A DNA stretch of 64,000 nucleotides from Theristus sp. LFF4_11 (taxonomy: Eukaryota; Nematoda; Chromadorea; Monhysterida; Xyalidae). The translations under genes and the position numbers were made by a program. The stretch spans positions 62,001-126,000 of the forward strand of contig JASANC010001219.1 of assembly GCA_030248135.1 (NCBI GenBank), written 5' to 3'. Each line of letters opens with the position of its first letter. Position 1 is the stretch's first letter. A model generated the notes under the pieces. It saw nothing but the letters and a program-made list of their open reading frames with translations. It was not told the DNA's origin and ran no database searches. Positions 35,101 through 48,100 of this stretch are shown here, piece after piece.

Positions 35101-37511
35101 CCTCGACGTCGTGTCGATTGTCATCTGCAAATGGCAGCAAAAACGGCAGAGAGGGCGAGACAAGCAGAAAAGCTCACCGCTCAACAACAATGACGACTAC
35201 GACGATGCGTCATGTCTCCATTTCGCAGTGCTCGTCCGCCAACTCGCGCAGTAGTGGCACGTCTAGCAGCAAAGAAAACAATTCTGACAACAAGAGCAAC
35301 AACAGCAAACCGAAAACCATAAACGCAAAGATCCTCCGAAGCACGGTGATGCGCGTGGTGGTGCCGTGCAAAGGTGCAGCGAATGAAATGAAAAAACGAA
35401 AAAACATACAGACGAACTCTGAATCAAAGGGAATCAGCTGATTCGTTGGTGATTACGGTGTGCATGCTTTCTGTGCAAACCAAACTCCGCCTCCACGGCA
35501 ATGCCTGCACATAAAGCATGCATACCGTAATCACCAACCAATCAGTTGATTCCCCATAAATCAGAGTTCGACTGACAATTTGTGAAACTGACAAAAAAAT
35601 CGTGAAACTGATTTGAAACTCTTTTGCACCGTTTTTGTTCAGATGCCGTTCTCGAGCAATCGGACGACTCGGCGGAGAAACGCGCGGTCGCCGCCGTCTC
35701 CGCAGCAACAACGAACAACAAAGAGCGACAGACGTCGGCATCGGAGAAGCTGGTGACGAAAGCGAGAGTCGACGCGAAAGATGGCAAAAGTGGAAAGTCG
35801 CGCGAGTTGATCCCGGGCATGGACTATTCGGAGGCGGACATGCTGGTGGACGTCAGTGACGAAGAGGACGGAGGCGATGGGGGGCGCGCTGCCGCTTCAG
35901 GTGGGATCGATCGATGGATTAATTACAAATGATTGTTTGATGAAGGGTTTTCTGGACTTGAACGGTGTCTTGTTTGAACAGCTGATTCGCTGCATAAGAA
36001 CTCAGCTCACTGATTGGTTCGACGATGACGGTGCAGCTTTACAATTGCATTGTTGAAAGCTTGTATCGATTGTTCGCGAAATGCGATCTTTTCCAAAACC
36101 AGAATTCCCTGAATTGTTGTTCAGCACGCTGATTGGCTGCATGTCCTAGAACATGAAGGACCAGTAACAACCAATGAAGTTCTATTAAACGTAACTTTAT
36201 CGTCCTCATACCTGTTCCAAATTTGCTCTCGTCTGATCAGACGCGAAGAAAACGCGAAATGCTGTTCTCGTATGGCGCCCCAACAATTTCCGTGTTTCGT
36301 TGACCGACAATAGACTTTTTTCGCCAAAAACCTTTCCTCGCTGTTGCAGAACTCGACTGGGAGGCTTTGTTGCGCGCGAGCAAGCCGCCAGTGGAGCGTC
36401 GTTCCAGCGTTCGCCAGCGATTCGCGTTGAACAACTTTCTGCGAACGTTACCGTTGGCTGGTAGACATTTGTCCGCGGAAATGCAACGTCGAATCGTCGA
36501 TGTTTGTAATAATGACACTGAAGGTGTGGCGGCGGGATGTTGTGCTCAGAGATTGAGTCAAACGAATATTTTGGCTGGCTGGACTTTACAGTATCGCAAG
36601 AAAGCCACGTTGCGAGACGTGTGTTGGACGTGAAAATTGGACACAATAGAACACTCTGTTGTCATCATGAATGTAGTGAATGGTCTGGGGCATAGTGAGT
36701 GGAGCCCAAGTATCACATCATTTCTCATCCAGAGGCAAACAGATGGTCTGATGGCCAACGTGGTCAACAAACAGTCCAAATCAATCAAAACGTGCGCCTA
36801 TCCTGTAGTCCTAATACAACCAAAATAGAACCAACAGTGATGCATGGGTGTTTCGAAATTCGGTGCAGACACTCGAACGTGCAGGTTTTGCAGTGCACGC
36901 CCTAAGCTAAGCGGATCAGCTGATCCCGAGCTGCTCTGTCCATCCGGTTGACGTTCCTCATTTTCTTCTCGCAAACTCGCAGACGGCATACAGCCGCAGT
37001 CGCGTGATTTCACGTTGTCCGTCGACGGCAGCGCCGTGCGACAGTACAGCGCCTGGCAGCGGCAGCAAGCGGCCGCGGAGGCACGCGCGCGATTGTGTGC
37101 GACGAATCGAATACTCGCTGCGAGGGAGGATCTGCGAGTGAGACGGGCGCTCTGCGGATTGGCGGCGGAGGTGCGTGTTTTTTTTTGTTTTTTTACGGTT
37201 TTTTCAATCTCAAAGTATCAGTATATTTTTATATTATGTGGAGCCAGCTGATTGGCAGCCACGTATATGCTGGGATTTTCTCCAAAACGTCTTTTCGACA
37301 TCTGAACCGAAAATTTTCGGTGTCCCACGGGGGGGAGGCATGCCAATTATCGTAAACAACGGTTTTATCTGAAAAATTTCAGATTTCCGAGTCCAGCTCG
37401 GAGCAGGAGCATTCCCAACTCGCCTACAACGCGCACGTGCACCGATCGGCGGTTGAATTGTTGAAAAAGAAAATCCACCACTCTTATCCGACGACTGAGA
37501 CGATGGCGTGA
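29144..37511 (+). CDS. CCCH zinc-finger, RS/RD-rich protein, ZC3H13/Flacc-like
   Basis: Exons 29144-29302, 29838-30276, 30752-31095, 31414-31563, 31731-about 32336, 32584-32911, 33091-33679, 33787-34220, 35643-35900, 36350-36523, 36983-37170 and 37383-37511 chain in phase to over 1,100 residues. KPSVFRRLGSGS is followed by one CCCH finger, CRRFMFKGQCPFGNDCIHLH (C-x8-C-x5-C-x3-H), the order and spacing of the N terminus of ZC3H13. A long Arg/Asp/Ser/His-rich middle includes an eight-His run. A conserved-looking C-terminal block starts LDWEALLRASKPP and continues with RFALNNFLRTLPLAG, then an Ala/Arg helix. ZC3H13 and Drosophila Flacc are nuclear scaffold subunits of the m6A writer complex. The exon 5 donor is uncertain (GC at 32337 or GTTTTA further on). 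A possible extra exon lies in 34965-35370. A poly(A) signal AATAAA is at 37678. Confidence 0.72.
34555..35370 (+). other. coding-like sequence between exons of the zinc-finger gene, unassigned
   Basis: Two segments (34555-34790 and 34965-35370) have the same Arg/Asp/Ser-rich triplet bias as the flanking exons but do not join neatly. The frame RESKKPIRGRTFHID ... MRVVVPCK ends at a phase-1 donor AAAG|GTGCAG compatible with the next exon. Its only in-phase acceptor, after GACAGAG, is weak. The first segment also reads open on the minus strand. They may be alternative or decayed exons. Confidence 0.35.
35408..35575. mobile_element. MITE family C copy
   Basis: ACAGACGAACTCTGAATCAA at the left and the inverse ATCAGAGTTCGACTG at the right, with CCAATCAG motifs. 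It ends 67 bp before exon 9 of the zinc-finger gene. Confidence 0.8.
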
Positions 37512-37677
37512 CAAAAATGTTGCTTGTGATTTTTGAACAGTTTGAAGAGCTCACAAAAAGTTTTTTATGTGTTTTTTTGTTGACTTTTCTTGACCTGTGT
37601 TTGTTTTTCTGAGACAACTATGTTAGAGATTCGATAGATACAGAAAAAAACAGTTGTTTTGTGAATCCGATAAAAAC

Positions 37678-37683
37678 AATAAA
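37678..37683 (+). terminator. poly(A) signal AATAAA
   Basis: Hexamer 167 bases after the stop codon of the zinc-finger gene and about 360 bases before the GOS28 start codon, the only canonical hexamer seen in that interval. Confidence 0.5.
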
Positions 37684-38043
37684 ATGGCGATTTTGTCATG
37701 TGGCTTTTGAATGTTTTGTGCCTGGAAAGTGTCCAGTCAGTTGTTTGCCAGATGAAAAAAAGGCAATCATACTTTTTTGTCACACATTCTCGAGCTATCA
37801 CAATTGTTTCAACTGAACTGATTGGCTGCATTTTTGTTCAGTGTTCGCTGATTGGCCAAATTAGTGCAATATACCTCAGAATATCGTATCACCATTGCTT
37901 CGCAGTTGTATCAAAAGTGTCTTGCTTTGAACAATTCCATTCGCACAATCAACTTCCAGTGTGTCACATTTTGAACTTTCGTCATTTTCGCGCCAGTTTT
38001 CAGCACCATTGCGGCGAAACTGACGAAAGAGCAACGCTTGATC

Positions 38044-41000
38044 ATGTCGGCCACGATCAGCGTCACGACAACGTGGGAAGGTCTGGGTTTGGGCAGCACG
38101 GGTTTTGAGAATTATTTTCCAATTTTGTTGCTCTCTCCTCTCCTCTCACCGGTTCCCGTAAGCCGATGGCACCGAACTCCAGTGGTTTGCTGTGAGTGGG
38201 GGTGAATCGAATAGCTGACCGTCCGGTGGACAAACACCCATTGTCGAATTGTGTTTTACTGATCGATCAACATTGAAAATAATCTATGAAATCTGAAAAA
38301 CACGGTCAGCCGAATTTGGTGTAAAAGAAAATTCCGTGAAATGAAATCCGATTGCAATCGTTTTTCCATGTGCCAAGTTGGATCATTGACAGCGGAAGTT
38401 TTTTTGTGTTTATTTCCCAAATTCTCAGATTTACGAAAGCGCGCCCGCCAACTGGAGAACGACATCGACAGGCGACTGTTGCTGTTGAACAAGCTCGGCC
38501 ACAATTTGGGCGGCGATCGACGCTTCGACGCGCACGCGAGCAGGTTGGGTTTCGTTGCAGCTTGGAGCGTGCTGTTCAATGGAATACAAGCAGCTGATTG
38601 GCTGCATTTGAATGGTTCTGGTGCTAATACAGCCAATCAGCGTGCTGAATCTTACCGTTTACTAACTGCAGTGTCTTATGCAATCAGCGGCTTGGTTGGT
38701 GACCACGTGGCGTCGCAGACATTGGCTGTTGTGGAGGCGAAGTCTGTCCTGCACAAAGTGCATGCGCCAGCCAATCAGCTAATTTTAATAGATGATCTTA
38801 ATAAGTGTTCCTGCTAGATATGTGTTTCACTGAGAAACGGAAATGTTTTCCTGTTTTGTTCCGATTCAGTTCCACCGAGAAATCGCCGCTGCTAGACGCG
38901 CACAGTCAATTCGACGATCTCTCCATGCAGCTCGATCAACACATCGCCGAGTTGACTGAAATCAATGATCAGGTGCGGCAGGGCAGGGTGACCGGTTTTT
39001 GGGATTGATAGCCCATGGAAAAAAAAAGAAAATCCGGATTAAAAAAACGATTTTTGTCAAACCCTCTAACCCTACCCTGGCGCCAGCACGACTCTCAAAT
39101 TACCAATTGTTTTGTTTCCCGCTTTTTTGAAAAGACTTGTTTTTGATAGTCTAGTTTTCAGGTCTTGTCTGAACACTGTGCACTTGGTTAGCACAGTAAT
39201 GTTGCAGAGTAGCCATCAAACACACAGGCACGCACCATATCCCGCACACACACACGCGCTGTTGTATTAGAATACAGTCTGCTTATTTGAACCTGTCATC
39301 TTAGTCAGAATCATAGCAAAGAAGAATTCAGAAGAAATTGAAAAAGAATGAGATGTAGTTCAGTTCGGTTGCAATAAAAACCGCATTTCTTACTTTTGTG
39401 TACGTCTTTTTTCCAACCCGGAACCTTCACAATCGCCACCAACACACCGTTGCACAGTGCTCTCACACATTTTGCGCAGATGTACGCGCTGTTGAACCAG
39501 TCGTCGACGCTAAAGAGCAACGCGGCGCCGCAGCACATGCTACGACGGCATCGCGACATTCTGCGCGACTATCATTACGAGTATAATCGGTCGCGCGACA
39601 ACATTCGAAGACAGCTGAATCGTCAGGAGCTTGTTGGTGCCTCCGACTCCGATGGGTGCGTGGAAACATTCGGATTGTTGTTGTGAAACTGGACCTGATT
39701 GGGTGTGTTTCTTCGTTTGGTGATAATTTTGCTGAAAATCAAAGCGGTGTTTGTGCGTGCAAAAGGGCTCATTCTGACGTTTAGCTAAAATCGTGCGCAA
39801 TAAGCGCACAGTCTTTAGACTCGTTAGTAGTACGTTGATAACGGATTTTTAACCGGTTGGTCGCCGTTATTCTGTGGCAGCTAAATCGGATAAAAATCGC
39901 TGGATTCTTGTTCTTTTTTATTGTGTTTGTATGATTGATTGTCGACTGCTCTGCTTGATTTGTATAGTTTGAAATTGGTACACTGATGAGGCCTTTCCGC
40001 ATACAGCAGCAATAGTCAAATTTCGCAATTTTCTTTTTTGTAACAGGGCCGACAGTCAACTGAACAACCGTCGAAACGATCCAATGCTGAAAGAGCACGA
40101 GCACATTCGAAGGTTCGGAAAAAAGGCGAAAATGCTTGACTGCCGTTGATTGGTTTTCCTCCTTTCACGCACTACAGCTGATTGGCTGCGTTTTGCATTG
40201 ACGTTATGACTGGACTTATCAATTAGTTCGATGCAGTCAATCTTTGGTTGCCAGAGTTGAATTATTGCCGAGCTGTTTTTTTGGCGACCCTGACCCTGAA
40301 TAAGATCTCACTTGTGTGGCGAGGGTTTTGTTCTTCTGGCTGATTGGTTGTTTTTAGTTCGATACTGTTTGGTCGGATTCGCGAATTTGCTGGGGGAATG
40401 CTTCAAAAAAATACAATGTGATTCACGATAATATGCGAGGAAAGCACACTGTTTTTCAGTACTGATCGCTTATTGGACGAACAAATCAGTATAGCCATCT
40501 CGACCAAAGAGCACCTTGCGTCGCAACGATCTGGCCTCCGAGACATTACGAAAAAAATCAACACCATCACAAGTAATGCACCTTTTTGAGTGAACAGTTT
40601 TCGGCTTGACTGAACGGTATCCACGTTTGTATGGAAGTTGGTCCTCCTGATTGGCGAAACGAAAACTCAAAAAATGTCGTGTGAAACTCTGTGTTTGGCG
40701 ACTCAGACTGATTGGTCCAACCAGGTCGATGCAGCCAATCGACGTATCAAATTGAAAATCGTGGAATGCCGAAACTGTTTTACATTTCGACAGTTTGACT
40801 GTAGAAAAGTCACTTTGTGTTTTGTGACGTACATTCATTCGCACACATTCCGTTCTATTACCGGCAGCGAAAACCGGCAAAACTGTCGGTATGTTGTGTG
40901 ATGACTGCCAACTGTTTCCCCCCAAGATATATAGCCTTTTCTAGCTCTATTTTTCGCCGCCAATATTCAGAACGTTACCCGGCGCTCAACAATTTGATGC

Positions 41001-41098
41001 ACAAGATTCAATTCAAAAAACGCAAGGACACCGTGATCGTTGGCCTCGTCGTCTCCGTCTGCCTGTTCCTCATGTTCTTGTATGCGTTTCGATCTTAA
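38044..41098 (+). CDS. gos-28: Golgi Qb-SNARE GOS28 (GOSR1 orthologue)
   Basis: Seven exons, 38044-38080, 38429-38543, 38870-38972, 39480-39655, 40047-40112, 40460-40572 and 40971-41098, join in phase to 245 residues, close to the 250 of human GOSR1. The start TWEDLRKRARQLENDID mirrors the human N terminus. LRRHRDILRDYHYEY and NNRRNDPMLKEHEHIR are shared with GOSR1. The Qb SNARE motif begins DRLLDEQISIAISTKEHL, with the ionic-layer Gln in ASQRSGL. YPALNNLMHKI leads to a single C-terminal membrane anchor (VIVGLVVSVCLFLMFLYAF). GOS28 acts with syntaxin-5 in ER-to-Golgi and intra-Golgi fusion. TTTTCAG at 37997-38003 upstream of the ATG could be a spliced-leader acceptor. The donor of exon 6 is A|GTAATG. 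Confidence 0.95.
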
Positions 41099-41171
41099 AG
41101 TTCTTCTTTCTTATCAAAAAAAGCGCTATTTTTTACAAAAACGTACCTGTGATTTATCGTATGAAGGAAAG

Positions 41172-41436
41172 TACCGTAAAGTCTTGCATATAAGGTTCCT
41201 CCCACTTATAAGACCCCCACCCAAAAGTGGGCGGAGTGTCACACGGCGGGAAACAAAAAAATTCAAAATTTTGACTTGGTCAAAATCTTACCCCGTTTAT
41301 AAGGCCCGAAATTCCCAATGTTCGCTTTATAAGACCTCCTCCCACTTATAAGGTTGTCACACGAAATTCCATTTTTTTCAGAAATTTTTGATTTTCAAAT
41401 TTATATAAGGAGACCTTATATGCAAGACTTTACGGT
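41172..41436. mobile_element. MITE family B, copy 3
   Basis: Inverted ends TACCGTAAAGTCTTGCATAT with the CTCCCACTTATAAG interior. It lies 74 bases after the GOS28 stop codon and probably falls in its 3' UTR. The rest of the interval to 42198 separates two convergent genes and shows nothing else. Confidence 0.88.
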
Positions 41437-42198
41437 AATCATAAATTATTTCCTTTGTTCAGTTATTTTGGTTGGTAACTCGGAATGAGTTAATTTTTTA
41501 TTATTATTGAAAAACGTGAGGCACCTGTATGATTCCAATTATTGATTTTTTCATGGTTTTTCTCTGATTTTCGTTTTGTAATCCGGTGAAGTGAATTCTT
41601 TCGAATGTGTTTTATGTGGGCCAAGCAAGCTTCTTCATTTATTTTTTTTTTTCATCGCGGTTCTAATTGGGCGGTTATGTTTTTTTTCGCTCTATTTAAG
41701 CTTCAATCAGTTCCCATTGCTTTGTTTTCAGATGAATTTGATCCACATATCTCAAAAATATGCATGGTGGAAGCAGTGGAATGTTTCATCACACGGATAA
41801 CGACAGAATAACACGGACTGAAAAGAATAGCAGAAAATTGTAATTGCCAAAAAACAGAACCAAAAAATTAACAAATTATAACCAGATCAACAAAACAAAA
41901 CAAAAAAACACTCAAAACAGACGCAGAAAAAAAATTGACAAAACTAATTAAACACCCGGTTCCGTAGCTGCGTTCTGATATTTTTCAGATAGCTGCGTTG
42001 AGATAGATATTCGATTCGATTTTCGACAGATTCATGGGCACCCCTCGACAAAACATCGAATATTCCCCGAATTGCTGAATCAACAAAAAACAACAACAAT
42101 ACTCACGAATTAGACCCGAGAAAAATAAAACAACAAAATAGAGAAATTGACAAGACGAACGAAGCTGAAACAATGCGCCAGCTCCAAATTCCAGTTTC

Positions 42199-45100
42199 TC
42201 ATTTCTGAGTGTCCAGCTCCACCAGTGCCTTCGTCGCTAAATCCGTCGAACGCTCGTTTTCCAGAAAAAACTTTGCAGCGACCATCGAGACCTCTTGTTT
42301 TTTGCTCGGACTGTCGCCTGATACCAACAAACAGCCGCGTGCGTTGATTTCCTCTACTTGGGTGTCATCCGCCACAATTTTCTCCTCTTGCGCTGCCACT
42401 TTCACGGTGTCGTCTTGTGGGTTTTCGTTCAGTTTTTCGCCGTTCCGTTCACTTTTTGAGCACTGATTGGTGGTTTTCAGAATTGTACGAGCGACGACGT
42501 CATGTGCCGATTCCGAACTTGGTTTTTCTTTGTTCAACTTGGAGGCTGCATCGCTGGCTTTACTGGTGTCGGTTGTGGGGGTCACCTTTTGAGCTGTGAA
42601 ATTACAAGCAAACCTTCGGATGTCACCAACTGTTTCTTCGTACGTCGAAAGGAAACGTCGAGGTTTTCTATGTTTTCAACTCGCATCTTTTTTCCGCACC
42701 CACGGAATTCCAACAAAGGTCTCTCATTGCTAAAAAACAGTTCCAAATAGCACACACAGGTTAGACACCGAACAGAGCAGCAAGCAAAACTGTTGCACCG
42801 ATCCGACAAAAAAACCGACCTTTTCGCTTTGCCAAAGAAAATCGGCCGAACGAAAACGCGATTTCGCTTAATTTACCCAAATCCAAGCCAAAAGGTCAAG
42901 AAACCCTATACGCAAACCTTGCTCCGCCTCCCAGCGAATCGGGAAATACTCAAACTCGTGCCGCTGCGCGAGCTGCGTGTCCTGCGCGCGCGCCCAGCGG
43001 TCGACGGCCGGCCAGACGCATCGGTGCACGACGAAGTCGACCGGGCGCCACTCATCCGCGCAGTCGGCCAACAGTTGCGCCACCCAGTGGGCGGAGTCGT
43101 GCGTCAGCGCGCCGGTGGGCGTCGTCTCGACCGAGAAGGGGGCGGAGTCGGACGCCGGTAGACTGATTGGTAGACTGTCACTGAACTCTATATCATATGC
43201 AGTTAGCTGACTGGTTGGTGATCACGTGCTGTGTGTAGGCATTGCTGTGGAGGTGGAGTCAATCCGGACTATACAGAGACAGGAATGCATGCATCGCGTG
43301 GTCACCAACCAACCGATCAGCTGTATGATATGTACGGTATGGCCGAATAAATAAGGCAGTCCTTGTTTTCTCAATCATAAGGCGAGATTATTTCCAAACA
43401 AGGAGTTTCAATTCTCAATAATGCCAAGATATTTACCAAACGTGTGTGCAATTGTAAAAGAAAAAACAGAATAGCACAAATAACCGGGTGGCGGAGAACT
43501 ACCAACTCATTGTAAGAAACACGTCAAATTTGACACGCAATTGGTTTAGTGACACTGTGGTAGTGAAGACATATGTCAGAGTCACACCACGGAGTCTGCA
43601 GTTTGTTCAAAGGTGCCACACCAATTTATTGGCGTCCGCTGGACAGTTTTCGTTCTAACTCAAAACCGGAATAACACGTCCCGCAGGAAAATGTTTTGAG
43701 TTCCAGTTTGAGATACTGACCGCTCCATAGTACCGAATGATTGGGTGCATTTCAATAAATTTAAAATTTGAATAACATAAATTGGCTGCATTGAAATTTC
43801 AAATTGAGTGTGCGCAGAGTCAGCAACAGTCGGGTGGTGGCAAAAAAAGGCGCTTGCTGATTTACAGCAAGTCGAGTGCGAAATTGTAAGGAGAAGGAGA
43901 AATGCGAAAAATAATATGAAAAAAGTCAACAAACAAGAACAAAAAACGGCAAACCGAAAAACAACATCAAATATACGATTGTGCCGTTTCGTGGTGAACG
44001 TCAACACGGCCGCTATTGGTTGGTCATCGTCGTTCGTTTCCTCGCTGTACGCTGATTGGCCGTTGCACAACGCGGACGGCTCCGTGGATTGGTCCGTTTC
44101 TGAGACTTATTGAAAACCCAAATTGTTTAACGGGTGGAAATTCCGAAAAAATTCCGAATGATCTCGTTTACGAACTATAAAGAGAACATCATTAAACAGG
44201 GTATATATACAGTCGAACTCTTAAATTATTGGCAATCAGCTGAATGGTTGGTGATCACGTGATGCATGCTTTCTGTGCAGGACAGACTCCGCACCCACAG
44301 CAATGCCTGCACCGATAGCATGCGTCACGTGATCACCAACCAATCAGCTGATAGCCGATAATCTAGAGTTCGACTGTAGTATAATACCAATCTTCAAACC
44401 AGTCATTGCCGCAGTCAACTGAGCATTGAATGCAACCAACTGACGATGCCAATAGTGCAACACGTTACCGCAGGTCTCTTGCACTGAAATCGGAATGCAA
44501 CAATTACCGTACGAAAACGGAACAACCCCAAAAATAACCCCAACAACCCGTTTCACTCTCACAATGCTCCGTCGCCTCCATCCAAATCCGATCGCGGATC
44601 GCCGACATTTGATCGTGTTCCTCCAGTGCCTCAGTCAACTTAAGCTCCGCCTCGTGCGCACGACACAGTTCTTTCCACGAATGGTTGACGCTACAGAAAA
44701 AATGTTAGAGAATGGTTTGTTTGGTTTGCATGTGCATGGTTTGGTATTAGCATGTGAACGTTCATATTCAGTCGAACTAATTACCTGATTGGTGGTGGTG
44801 AACCACGTTACGCTAGCATTCCGTGGAGGCGGAGTCTGTCCTACACGAAACGCATGTGTCACGTGTGGTCAGCAGATTAACCAATCAGCTGATTGTATAT
44901 GACATATGACTGTATTTGCTCACAGACACTGTTTCTGTTGTTCACAAAAAACCTGCCCAAAAAACTGCCACAAAAGTTACCAAAAAAACCGACCGACAAA
45001 ACAGACTGTAGTTCTCATCGGCTTCCGTTCCCCTGACCGAGTACTCTTTCAACGTCGACGTTTCCATTTTCGTCTCCGGTTGGTCGGTGTTTTCGTCGTT

Positions 45101-48100
45101 TTCTGGCTTGCCTGAGTTTTTCGTCTCACGCTCACTCGCGCTTTTCGCACCTGAAAACGGAAACAGGATCTTTTTACAGTGACGGCTTTAACACAGAATG
45201 CAAGTGTTGCGTTAATTGGCTCTTGGAAGGCCAGGCCGTGCCGCAATAATTTTTTTTATAATAACACAATACCACATTTTTTTCATCAACACATTTTTTT
45301 CATCAACACATTTTTTTCATCAACACATCAGGCCGAATCAGTCGTCACTCGTCAATAATCAATTAGCGTGCTCCTGTAAAACGGGCGTTTTATGTTTATT
45401 CATTTATTTGGTAATTGACAGGCTCAGACTCATTGGGCAATCTGAAAATGAGCGAACTTGAAATTGAGAAATTGGAAAACAAATATTTCGCTATCCTGAA
45501 TTGCAGTGCACGAAAATCGGTAAATAAAAGTGCAACTACTTTCGCACTGAATCACAGACGCAACGAATGATCTGACGCGGTTTGCAATCCAAACAGCCCA
45601 CTTGTGGCCGAATGGTTTCTAGTCGCACTCCGATCCAGTTACTTCGTTTTTTTTTTTGTCGCACACCCTGTATTCTGCGAGAAAGTGACATGTCTAAACG
45701 AACCGACCGTACCAAAGAGCAATCGTGCGCCCTGCTCCAGCGCCAGTCGTTGGATGTCAAAGAGCCGCTTCAACGAGCTCAAGTCGCCCATCAACTCGCT
45801 GTCCGCCACGCAAACGGTCGAGCGATTCGACTCGTGGCCGACCACTGCGACACGATACAACTGCAAGTTGGGTTTTTGCGAGGATTTTTTTGGGATTTGT
45901 TGCGACTGAAAAAACATGATTTTAGATAAAAATATGAGTCTTAAGACGAGAACACCGTTTAGTATTTTGTCCCCCGCACGCACAGATCTAAATCCCGTGC
46001 GCAAACTAATTGTGTCCGTAATGCATTCAGATAGCACACACGACACGATTTCTAAATCGCGTGGCCATTTTTCTGAAGCGTCTTTCTTGTCCGCGCGTAC
46101 GCACAGAAAACTAATTGCCAAATTCGCCTTTACGGTTTGCAATCAACCGGTTACAATTTTTTATGCAGTAATGATTGAAAATGTCAATGGAGAGTGGAGA
46201 CTAGGGTTGGTAAAAAACAGGTTTTTTATATTGCCAAGAAAAAAACCGGTTTCTTTTCCGTTTTAAAACCGTTTTAAAACCATAAAAAACCGAATGCTTC
46301 CCAGCTCCTAAACTTTCCAGAACTTGGCATCTTGAACTCAAAATAGGAAATACATCAAAATTAGTGATTTTGAGCAGCGTAAAATGCTGTTTTCGGGCAT
46401 ACAACCGACCCAATTTGCTATTTTTGCCACCCAATGCTACCCAATTTTTTGTTTCAAATCAAACCAATTTCGTTTTTATTGGTTTCCAGGGCAGCACGTT
46501 CAATAAATTGAAAACGAAGACTTGGCAGTGACCGTGTAGGTGTGGGGAGCGGGGAGGGACGGTTGCAAGGAGACCGGATAGCTGACCCCGATTAGGGGGC
46601 GAGATTTGCAGAACTGCGAAGTGAAACCGGTAGCGGATTGCGTTCGAAAAATAACATTTCATCAATTACCCTCTGCAAATCGACAACATCGTCAGTCAGT
46701 CTGCATATGCACTTAGTTTAGCAGTCACCTTGTCTTCATCGCATTTCACTTGACCCTTGCTACAAAAGCTTCTGCAAAATGATGCTTCACCAGTTCAGTT
46801 AAACACAGTTCACTGCACCAGTTTTCCAAAAATATAAATTTACATTTTATCAATCAAGCGAAGAATTGTGATTTTTCACCACAGTTTGAAAATTTTTAAG
46901 GTAAAAAACCGGTTATTTTTTCAAGAAAAAAACTGGAAAAAAACGGTTTTAAAACGGAAAAGAAACCGGGTTTTTTCCTGTGCCAACCCTAGTGAAGATA
47001 AACCTTATTCAGACGGCGTCGCTGCGAGTTGCTGTCCATTCCACGTTTTCCGATTCACGTTGACCCCGCCGCTATTGAAAACAATTCAGCTCATTGGTAA
47101 ATTGTTGTGATGAGAAAATGCGGATTGCATAGAAAAACTTGATTTTAAATATTCTTTTGCGGTTATAACGCGATACCACACGGAAAAACAACTACACCAG
47201 CAAAAGCACCATTTTTCGTTCATTTCTTTTGACAACCGTGTGTACCAGCCAGAACAACGATTAATTCAATGCAACGCTCGCGAAACCGAGGTTTTCTAGT
47301 GGCGCATCATTCATCAAAGGTAAAAATGGTTAATTTTAATACTAGAAACGAAACGAACAAATGAAAAATACTGGGACACAAAAATACACAACAGAACAGA
47401 AACAGAAAAGTAACATCAGGAAAAACTACAAAAGCCGCAAACATAGTGGCTAGCATAACCAACGGAACACCGAATCGATTCAGAAGTTGGCAGGGGGAAA
47501 ATTAAGCCCCCACAAGGAACAAAAAGTTAAAAACTAACAGAAAAGAACGAAAACTACCGGACCAACCAAAAAACTGGATGTGTTTTTTTCACCAAGAAAC
47601 CACAACAACAGAAAGTGCGATATCAAAAATTGGCCTGACAAGAATGACCAGACCACTAAAAAACATAAAAACGACAGAACAATACTGATTGGTTTAATCG
47701 ATCAAATGTGTTTCATTTTGCATTGCGAAACAATCAATCAACAAAATAATCAACTGATCTTTGACTGACACAATGAATTGTTAAATCAATCAATCCGTCA
47801 ATCGACCAGTCAATCAAACAATAAATAGATTAATCAATCAATCGATTCAACCAACCAATCAACCAATCAATCAACCGATGCGCCAATCAATTAATTAATC
47901 AACCAATCAGCACACCAATCAATCGATCCCCAATTCGAGGCGGCGGCTGTTGTAGCGGCCGTTGCCGAAGTCTCGAGTTGCCCAGACGCATCGATCAACC
48001 AAACAACCAGTGCACCAACCAATCAATCAACCAGTGCACCAACCAACCAATCAATCAATCAACCAACGCACCAATCAATTGCCTAACTCGAGGCGATTGC

